Assembly: GCA_029961685.1 (NCBI GenBank)
Contig: JARWKL010000004.1
Coordinates: 25,425,610 to 25,489,609 of the forward strand
Direction: 5' to 3'
Source: Aristolochia californica
Lineage: Eukaryota; Streptophyta; Magnoliopsida; Piperales; Aristolochiaceae
DNA: 64,000 bases
A model generated the notes under the pieces. That model saw nothing but the letters and a program-made list of their open reading frames with translations. It was not told the DNA's origin and did not search any database. Each line of letters begins with the position of its first letter. Positions within the stretch are counted from its first letter, which is position 1. This document shows, in pieces, positions 51,281-61,625 of the stretch. Made by a program: the position numbers and the translations under genes.

Positions 51281-54200
51281 AGGGATTGTAAACTCTTTTT
51301 AGTATTTATATATCAGGTTTTACAATCGTTAGGAAAGGGGGGATGTGGGGAATTTTTAACTGAGTGTTGACTCCAAATCCTTATGTCAGTCCTTACAAAA
51401 ATATGGCCCGTTACACATAATAAATCACTTTACAATCAGCTATGATCGTTAGGTCAGCTTTTTGTAAATTGGCAAAATAATAGCTTGTTTGACTTGAATA
51501 AATAACACACCGTACATTCACTTGAGAATTTAATGTTATTCTCTTTAAAAGTGTTGGATCCATAGGTCATTTGCATAATTAACATGTTTCAAGCATGCAT
51601 ATAATTTTTTAAAAACATGTGTAAAAATATCTCTTTCTTATAAAATTCCAAACTATTATGGTTGAACTAGTGGAATTTTCCAAACTTGGATAACAAAACT
51701 TTTGTCTTCATTTGTGGTGTGTGAATAAATTTTCTTTACTTACATTTGTTATTGCTTTAAATTCTTTCCATACATAAACTCTAAAATTTTATTTTGTTGT
51801 GATCTATTTAGGCCTTTTATCTCTTTTTTTGTTTACGAGATGAAGGGAAAGTGAAAAATAAAGGTTCAATTTAAGAAAAAAGTATACATCTAAAATGGAA
51901 AAGCACAATGCACAAATGTAGAGAGAGATAATTCCAAAAAATGCCTGTAATTTTTAGGGATTGTAAACTCTTTCTAGTTTTTATATATCCGGTTTTGCAA
52001 TCGTCGGTAAAAGGGGGAGACGGGGGATTTTAACTGAGTGTTGACTACCAATTCATAAGTTATTCCTTACAAAAATATAGCCTGATACGCATGATAAATC
52101 ACTTAACAATCATCTATGATCGTTAGGTCAACTTTTTTTAAATGGGCAAAATAATGACTTGTTTGACTCTAGTAAATATCCCGTCGGACGTTCACTTCAG
52201 AATTTAATGTTATTCTCTTTAAATGGTATGGATCCATAGGTCATTTGCATATTTAACATGCTTCAGACATTGTTATCCATTTTTTAAAACATGTGTAGAA
52301 AAATCTCTTTCTTATCAAATTCCAAGCAATTAGGGTTGAACTAGTGGAATTTCCCAAACTTGGATAACAAAAATTTTGTGTTCATTTGACGTGAGTTAAT
52401 AAATTTTCTTTACTTAAATTTGTTATTTATTTAAATTATATCCATACATATACTCTAAATGTTTCATTTTGTGGGGATCTATTTTTGCCTTTTATCTCTT
52501 TTTTTGTTTACGAGATGAAGGAAAAGTGAAAACTCAAGTTTAGATTTAAGAAAAAATTATACATCTAAAATGTAAATGCACAATGCACATATTTAGAGAG
52601 AGATAATTCCAAAAAGTGTTTGTAATTTTTAGGGATTGTAAACTCTTTTAAGTTTTTATATATCAGGTTTTGCAATCGTCGGGAAATGGGGGAGGCAGGG
52701 GGTTTTTAACTTAGTGTTGACTCCCAATCCTTAAGTTATTCCTTACAAAAATATAGCATGTTACGCATGATATATCATTTTACAGTCATCTATGATCGTT
52801 AGGTCAGGTTTTTTTAAATGGGCAAATTAAAGACTTTTTTAACTGGGGTAAATATGCAACCGCATGTTCATTTGAGAATTTAATGTTATCCCTTTTAAAA
52901 GGTTTGGATCCGTAGGTCATTTGCATCTTTAACATGTTTCAAGCATGCATATCCATTTTTTAAAACATGTGTAGAAAAATCTCTTTCTTATAAAATTCCA
53001 AGCAATTAGGGTTTAACTAGTGGAATTTCCCAAACTTGGATAACATAACTTTTGTGTTCATTTGTGGTGTGTCAATAAATTTTCTTTACTTGAATTTGTT
53101 ATTTCTTTAAATTCTTTCCATATCTAAACTCTAAAATTTTCAATTTCTTATGATCTATTTTTTGTCTTTTACCTCTCTTTTTTGTACACAAGGTGAAGGG
53201 AAAGTGAAAACTCAAGTTTGGATTTTAAAAAAAAATATACATCTAAAACTGAAATGCGCAATACACAAATGTAGATAGAGATAAGTTAGAAAAATGTCTG
53301 TAATTTTTACGGATTGTAAATTCTTTTACGTTTTTGTATATCAGGTTTTGCAATCGTCGGGAAAAGGGGCAGGCAAGGGATTTTTAACTGAGTGTTGACT
53401 CTCTATCCATCAGTCATTCCTTAAAAAAATATAGCTCGTTAGTCCTCATAAATCACTTTACAATCATCTCTGATCGGTAGGTCAGCTTTTTGTAAATTAG
53501 CAAAATAATGGCTTGTTTGACTCGGTTAAATATCCTACCGCACGTTCACTTGATAATTTAATGTTTTTCTCTTTAAAAGGTTTGGATCCATAGGTCATTC
53601 GTATTTTTAACATGTTTCAAGCATGCATATCAATTTTTTAAAACATGTTTAGAAAAATCTCTTTCTTATAAAATTCCAAGCTATTAGGGTTGAAGTAGTG
53701 GAATTTCCTAAACTAGGATAACAAAACTTTTGTTTTCATTTGTACTGTGTGAATAATTTTTCTTTACTTGCATTTGTAATTGCTTTAAATTCTTTCCATA
53801 CATAAACTCTAAAATTTTCATTTTGTTGTGATCTATTTTTGCCTTTTATCTCTTTTTTTGTGTACGAGATGAAGGGAAAGTGAAAACTCAAGTTTTGATT
53901 TAACAAAAAAGTATACATCTAAAATGGAAATACACAATGCACAAAAGTAGAGAGAGATAATTCCAAAAAGTGTCTGTAATTTTAGAGACTGAAAACTCTT
54001 TTTAGTTTTTGTACAACAGGTTATGCAATCGTCGGGAAAAGGGGGAGGCGGGAGATTTTTAATAGAGTGTTAACTTCAAATCCATAAGTCATTCCTAGAA
54101 AAAATATAGCCCGTTATGCATGATAAATCACTTTACAATCATCTATTATCGTTTGGTCAGTTTTTTGTAAATGGGCAAAATAATGGCTTGTTTAACTCGG

Positions 54201-57200
54201 GTAAATATCCCACCGCACGTTCACTTTAAAATTTAATGTCATTCTCTTTAAAAGGTGTGGATCCATAAGTCATTTTCATCTTTAACATGTTTCAAACATC
54301 CATATCCATTTTTTAAAACATGTGTAGAAAAATCATTTTCTTATAAAATTCCAAGCTATTAGGGTTGAACTAGTGGAATTTCCCAAACATGGATAACAAA
54401 ACATTTGTGTTCATTTGTGGTATGTGAATAAATTTTCTTTACTTGCATTTTTAATTTCTTTAAATTCTTTCCATACATAAACTCTAATTTTTTTATTTTG
54501 TAGTTATCTATTTTTCCCTTTTATCTCAGTGTTTGTTTACGAGATGAAGGGAAAGTGAGAACTCAAGTTTTGATTTAAGAAAAAGTATATATCTTAAATG
54601 CAAATGCACAATGAAAAAATATTGAGAGAGATAATTCCAAAAAGTGTCTGTTATTTTTAAGGATTGTAAACTCTTTTCTGTTTTTATATATCAGGTTTTC
54701 CAATCATCGGGAAAAGGTGGAGACGGGGGATTTTTAACTGAGTGTTGACTCCCAATCCATTAGTACAAAAATATAGCCCATTCCGCATGATAAATCACTT
54801 TACTATCATCTATGATTGTTCGGTCAGCTTTATGTAAATGGGCAAAATAAAGGCTTGTTTGGCTCGGGTAAATATCCCACCACACGTTCACTTGAGAATT
54901 TAATGTTATTCTATTGAAAAGGTTGGGATCCATAGGTCATTTGCCTCTTTAACATCTTTCAAGCATGCATATCCATTTTTTTAAACATGTGTAGAAAAAT
55001 GTCTTTCTTATAAAATTCCAATCTATTAGGGTTGAACTAGTGGAATTTCCCAAACTTGGGCAACAAAACTTTTGTGTTCATTTTTGGTGTGTGAACAAAT
55101 TTTCTTAACATACATTTTTTATTGCTTTCTATTCTTTCCATACATAAACTCTAAAATTTTCATTTTGTTCTGATCTATTTTTACCTTTTATCTCTTTTTG
55201 TTTACGAGATGATGGGAAAGTGAAAACTCAAGTTTTGATTTAAGAAAAAAGTATAGATCTAAAATGGAAATGCGCAATGGAAAAATGTATTAATAGATAA
55301 TTCAAAAAAGTGTTTGTAATTTTTAGGATTGTAAACTCTTTTTAGTTTTTATACATAAGGTTTTGCAATCGCCGGGAAAAGGGGGAGGCGGAGATTTTTA
55401 ACTGAGTGTTGACTCCCTATCCATAGGACATTCCTTAAAAAAATATAGCCCGTTATGCATGATAAATCACTTTACAATAATCTATTATCGTTAGATCAGC
55501 TTTTTGTAAATGGGCAAAATAATGGCTTGTTTGACTCGGGTAAATGTCCCATCGCACATTCATTTGGGATTTTATTGTCATTCTCATTAAAATGTTTGGA
55601 TCCATAGGTCATTTGCATCTTTATCATGTTTCAAGCATGCATATCCATTTTTTAAAACATGTGTAGAAAAATCTCTTTCTTATAATATTCCAAGCTATTA
55701 GGGTTGAACTAGTGGAATTTCCCAAACATGGATAAAAAAAACTTCTATGTTCATCTGTGGTGTGTGAATAAATTTTCTTTACTTGCATTTGTAAGTTCTT
55801 CAAATTCTTTACATACATAAACTCTAAAATTTTTATTTATTAGTGATCTATTTTTACCTTTTATCTCTTTTTCTGTTTGCGAGATGAAGGGAAAGTGAAA
55901 ACTGAAGTTTTGATTTAAGAAAAAAGTATACATCTTAAAAGGAAATGGACAATGCAAAAAAGTTGAGAGAGATAATTCCAAAAAGTGTCTATAATTTTTA
56001 AGGATTGTAAACTCTTTTTTGTATTTATAAATCTGGTTTTGCAATCGTAGGGAAAAGGGGTAGCGGGGGATTTTTAACTGAGTGTTGACTCCCAATCCAT
56101 AAGTCATTCCTTACAAAAATATTGCCCGTTACAAATGATAAATCACTTTACAACCATCTATGATTGTTAGGTCAACTTTATGTAAATGGGCAAAATAATG
56201 GTTTATTTTACTCGGGTAAATATCCCACCGCACGTTCACTTGAGAATTTAATGTTATTCGCTTTAAAAGGTTTGGTTCAATAGGTGATTTGCCTCGTTAA
56301 CATGTTTCAAGCATGCATATTCATTTTTTAAAACTTGTGTAGAAAAATATCTTTCTTATAAAATTCCAAGCTATTAGGGTTGAACTAGTGGAATTACCCA
56401 AACTTGGGTAACAAAAATTTTGTGTTCATTTGTGCTGTGTGATTAAATTTTATTTACTTACAGTTTTTATTGCTTTATATTCTTTCCATACATAAACTCT
56501 AAAATTTTCATTTTGTTCTGATCTATTTGCCTTTTATATGTTTTTTTGTTTACAAGATGATGGGAAAGTGAAAACTCAAGTTTTGATATAAGAAAAAACT
56601 ATACATCTTAAATGGAAATGCACAATGCAAAAAAGTATTGAGAGATAATTCCAAAAAGTGTCTGTAATTTTTAGGGATAGTAAACTCTTTTTTGTTTTTA
56701 TATATCAGGTTTTGCAATCGTCAATAAAAGGGGGAGGCGGGGGATCCATAACTGAGTGTTGACTCGCAATCCATACATAATTCCTTGCAAAAATATAACC
56801 TGTTATGCATGATAAATCACTATACAATCATCTATGATCGTTAGGTCAGCTTTTTGTAAATGGGCAAAATAATGGCTTGTTTCACTCTGGTAAATATCCC
56901 ACCTCACGTTCACTTGAGAATTTAATGTTATTCTCATTAAAAGTTTTGGATCCATAGGTCATTTGCATCTTTAACATGTTTCAACCATGCATAATATCCA
57001 TTTTTTAAATCATGTGTCAAAAAATCTCTTTCTTATAAGATTCCAAGCTATTAGGGTTGAACTAGTAGAATTTCCCAAACATGGATAACAAAACTTTTGT
57101 TTTCATTTGTGGGGTGTGAATAAATTTTGTTTACTTGCATTTGATATTACTTTAAATTCTTTCCATACATAAACTCTAAAATTTTCATTTTTTTGTGATC

Positions 57201-57911
57201 TATCTTTGCCTTTTATATCTTTTTTTGTTTACGAGATGAAGGGAAAGTGAAAACTCAAGTTGTGATCTAAGCAAAAAGTATACATCTAAAATGGAAATAC
57301 ACAATGCACAAATGTGGAGAGAGATAATTCCAAAAAGTGTCAGTAATTTTTAGGGATAGTAAACTCATTTTAGTTTTTATATATCATGTTTTTCAATCGT
57401 CGAGAAAAGAGGGAGGTGGGGGATATTTAACTGAGTGTTGCGTCCCAATCCATAAGTCATTCCTTACAAAAATATACCTGTTACGTATGCTGAATCTCTT
57501 TACAATCTTCTAAGATCGTTAGCTCAACTTTTTGTAATTGGGCAAAACAATGGCTTGTGTGACTCAGGTAAATATCCCACCATACGTTCACTTGAGAATT
57601 TAATGTTATTCTCTTTAAAAGGATTGGATCCATAGGTCATTTGCATCTTTTACATGTTTCAAGCATGCATATCAATTTTTTAAAACATATGTAGAAAAAT
57701 CTCTTTCTTATAAAATTCCACGCTATTAGGGTTGAACTAGTGGAATTTCCCAAACTAGGATAACAAAACTTTTGTGTTCATTTGTATTGTGTGAATAAAT
57801 TTAATTTTCTTGCATTTTTTATTTCTTTAAATTCTTTCCATACTTAAACTCTAAAATTTTAACCTTTTTGTGATCTATTTTTGCCTTTTATCTCTTTTTT
57901 TGTTTACGAGA

Positions 57912-57955
57912 TGATGGGAAAGTGTCTATAATTAATTGGGAAAAATATAATCTAA
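57912..57955 (+). repeat. Small template-switch-like replacement
   Basis: After GATGATGGGAAAGTG the usual AAAACTCAAGTTTTGATTT is replaced by TCTATAATTAATTGGG. This resembles the GTGTCTATAATTTTT block that normally lies about 100 bp further on, and that block is also present here at about 58000. The shared AAAGTG offers the switch point. The monomer is about 9 bp short as a result (667 bp). Confidence 0.6.
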
Positions 57956-60399
57956 AATATAAATGCACAATACACAAATAAAGAGAGAGATAATTTCAAA
58001 AAGTGTCTATAATTATAAGGGATTGTAAACTCTTTCTAGGTTTTATATATGAGGTTTTGCTATCGTCAAGAAATGGGGGAGGCGGGAGATTTTTAACTGA
58101 GTGTTGCCTCCCAATCCATAAGTCATTCCATACAAAAATATAGCCCGTTACGCATGATAAATCACTATACAATCATCTATGATCTCTAAGTCAGCTTTTT
58201 GTAAATGAGCAAAATAATGGCTTGTTTGACTCGGGTAAATTTCCCACCGCACATTCACTAGAGAATTTTAAGTTATTCTCTTTAAAAGGTTTGGATACAA
58301 AGGTCATTTACATCTTTAACATGTTTCAAGCATTCATATCCATTTTTTAAAACAGGTGTAGAAATAGCTCTTTCTTATAAAATTCCAAGCTATTAGGGTT
58401 GAACTACTGGAATTTCCCAAACTTTGAAAACAAAACTTTTGTGTTCATTTGTGGTGTGTGAATAAATTATCTTGACTTGCATTTGTTATTGTGTTAAATT
58501 TTTTCCATACATAAACTCTAAAATTTTCATTTTGTTGTGATCTATTTTTTCCTTTTATCTCTTTTTTTGTTTACGAGATGAAGGGAAAGTGAATACACAA
58601 GTTTTGATTTAAGAAAAAAGTATACATCTAAAATGGAAATGCACAATTCACAAATGTAGGGAGAGAAAATTCCAAAAAATGTCTGTAATTTTTTGGGATT
58701 GTCAACTCTTTTAAGTTTTAATATATCAGGTTTTGCAATCATCAGGAAAAGGGGGAGGCGGGGGATTTTTAATTGTGTGTTGACTCCAAATCCATAAGTA
58801 ATTCCTTACAAAAATATAGACCGTTACACATGATAAATCACGTTACAATCAATTATGATCGTTAGGTCAGCTTTTTCTAAATCGGTAAAATATTAGATTG
58901 TTTGACTCAGGTAAGTATCCCAACGCACGTTCACTTGAGAATTTAATGTCATTCTCTTTACAAGGTTTGGATCCATAGATCATTTTCATCTTTAACATGT
59001 TTCAAGCATACATATCCATTTTTTAAAACATGGGTAGAAAAATCTCTTTCTTATAAAATTCCAAGCTATTAGGGTTGAACAAGTGCAATTTCCGAAACTC
59101 TAATAACAAAACTTTTGTGTTCATTTGTGGTGTGTGAAAAAATTTTCTTCACTTTGTATTTTTTATTGCTTCAAAATTCTATCCATACATAAACTCTTAA
59201 ATTTTCATTTTGTTGTGATCTATTTTTTCCTTTAATCCCTTTTTTTGTTTTCGAGATGACGTGAAAGTGAAAACTCAAGTTTGATTTAAGAAAAAAGTAA
59301 AGAACTAAAATGTAAATGACCAATGAACACATGTAGGGAGAGATAATTCAAAAAAGTGTCTTTAATTTTTAGGGATTGTAAACTCTGTTTAGTTTTTATA
59401 TATAAGGTTTTGCAATCGTCGAGAAAAAGGGTAGGCAGGGGCTTTTTAACTGAGTGTTGACTCCCAATACATAAGTCATTCCTTACAAAAATATAGCCCG
59501 TTACACATGATAAATCATGTTATAATCATCTATGATCAGTTGGTCAACTTTTTGTAAATGGGCAAAATAATGGCTTGTTTGACTCGGGTAAATCAACCTC
59601 AGCATGCTCACTTGAGAATTTAATGTCATTCTCTTTAAAATATTTGTATCCATACGTCATTTGGATCTTTAACATGTTTCAAGCATGCAAATCCAGTTTT
59701 TCAAACATGTGTAGAAAAGTCTCTTTCTTATAAAATTCCAAGCTATTAGGGTTGAACTAGAGGAATTTCCCAAACAAAACTTTTGTGTTCATTTGTGGAG
59801 TGTGAATAAATTTTCTTTACGTGCATTTTTTTTAAAATTCTTTCCATTCATAAACTCTAATATTTTCATTTTCTTGTGATCTTTTTTTCCTTTTATTTCT
59901 TTTTTTGTTGACGAGATGAAGGGAAAGTGAAAACTCAAGTTTTGATTTAATAAAAAAGTATACATCTAAAATTGAAATGCACAATGCACAAATGTATAGA
60001 GAGATAATTCAAAAAAGTGTCAGTAAATTTTAGGGATTCTAAAATCTTTTTAGTATTTATATATCAGGTTTTGCAATCTTCGGGTAAAGGGGAAGGCGGG
60101 GGATTTTTAACTGAGTGTTGACTCCCAATCCATAAGTCATCCGTCAAAAAATTATAGCCCGTTACGCATGATAAATCACATTACAATCTTCTATGATCGG
60201 TAGGTCAGGTTTTTGTAAATGGGCAAAATAATGGCTTGTTTGACTCAGGTAAATATCCCATTGCACGTTCACTTGAAAATTTAAAGTCATTCTCTTTAAA
60301 AGGTTTTGATCCATAGGACATTTGCATCTTTAACATGTTTCAAGCATGCATATCCATTTTTTAAAACATGCGTAAAAAATCTCTTTCTTATAAAATTCC

Positions 60400-60412
60400 A
60401 AGCTATTGAACT
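60400..60412 (+). repeat. Landmark with 6 bp deletion
   Basis: GCTATTGAACTAG replaces GCTATTAGGGTTGAACTAG. The loss of TAGGGT or an equivalent six bases fits the repeated TT on both sides. Confidence 0.85.
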
Positions 60413-61284
60413 AGTGGAATTTCCCAATCTCAGATAACAAAACTTTTGTGTTCATTTGTGGTGTGTGAATAAATTTTCTTTACTTATATTTGTTTTTTCT
60501 TTTAATTCTTTCTATGCATAAACTCTAAAATTTTCATTTTGTTGTGATCTTTTTGCCTTTATCTCTTTTTTTGTTTACGTGATGAAGGAAAACTGAAAAC
60601 TCAAGTTTTGATTTATGAAAAAAGTGTACATCTAAAATGAAAATGCACAATGCACAAATGTAGAGAGAGATAATTCAAAAAAGTGTCTATAATTTTTACG
60701 GATTGTCAACTCTTTTTAGTTTTTATATATCACGTTTTACAATCATTGGGAAAGGGGGAGGGATTTTTAACTGAGTGTTGACTCCCAATCCTTAAGTCAT
60801 TCGTTACAAAAATATAGCCCATCACGCATTATAAGTCACTTTACAATCATCTATGATCGTTAGGTTAGCTTTTTGTAAATAGGCAAAATAATGGCTTGTT
60901 TGACTCGGGTAAATATCCCACCGCACGTTCACTTGAGAATTTAATGTTATTCTCTTGAAAAGGTTTGGATCCATAGGTCATTTGCATCTTTAACATGTTT
61001 CATGCATGCATATCCATTTTTTAAAACATGGGTAAAAAATTCTATTTCTTATAAAATTGCAAGCTATCAGGGTTGAACTAGTGTTCCCAAACTTAGATAA
61101 CAAAACTTTTGTATTCATTTGTAGTGTGTAAATAAATTTTCTTTACTAATAATTGTTACCTCTTTTAATTATTTCCATACATAAACTCCAAAATTTTCAT
61201 TTTGTTGTGATCTATTTTTGCCTTTTATCTCTTTTTCGTTTACGAGATGAAGGGAAATGGAAAACTCAAGTTTTGATTTAAGAA

Positions 61285-61625
61285 AAAAGTATATGACTAA
61301 AAATGTAGAGAGAGATAATTCAAAAAAGAATCTGTAATTTTTAGGGATTGTAAACTTTTTTTAGTTCTTATATATCTGGTTTTGCGATCGTCGAAAAAAG
61401 GGGAGGCATGGGATTTTTAACTGAGTGTTGAATCCCAGTCCACAGTCATTCCTAACAAAAATATAGCCCATTACACATGATAAATAACTTTACAATCTTC
61501 TGTGATCGCTAGGTCAACTATTTGTAAATTGGCAAAATAATGGCCTTTTTTACTCGGGTAAATATCCCACCGCACGTCCACTTTAGAATTTATTTTTATT
61601 CTCTTTAAAGGTTTCAAGCATGAGT
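61285..61625 (+). repeat. Monomer with two small deletions
   Basis: At about 61299 GACTAAAA joins ATGTAGAG, losing about 20 bp including ATGCACAATGCAC. At about 61611 CTCTTTAAAGGTTTCAAGC lacks the usual GGATCCATAGGTCATTTGC and following bases, about 35 bp. The second joins similar GGTTT and TGTTT sequences. Together they account for most of the 614 bp landmark step. A smaller loss of about 14 bp occurs in the next monomer near 62537 (AAAGTGATTTTTGAAAAATG). Confidence 0.75.

Noticed and set aside
55751..56107. Longest open frame, 118 codons on the minus strand
   Set aside because: It is the reverse reading of one monomer and runs through the T-rich tract. Neighbouring monomers have stops and frameshifts at the same places, and no protein family is recognisable. 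Frames of 90 codons at 2889-3161 and 35947-36219 are of the same kind.
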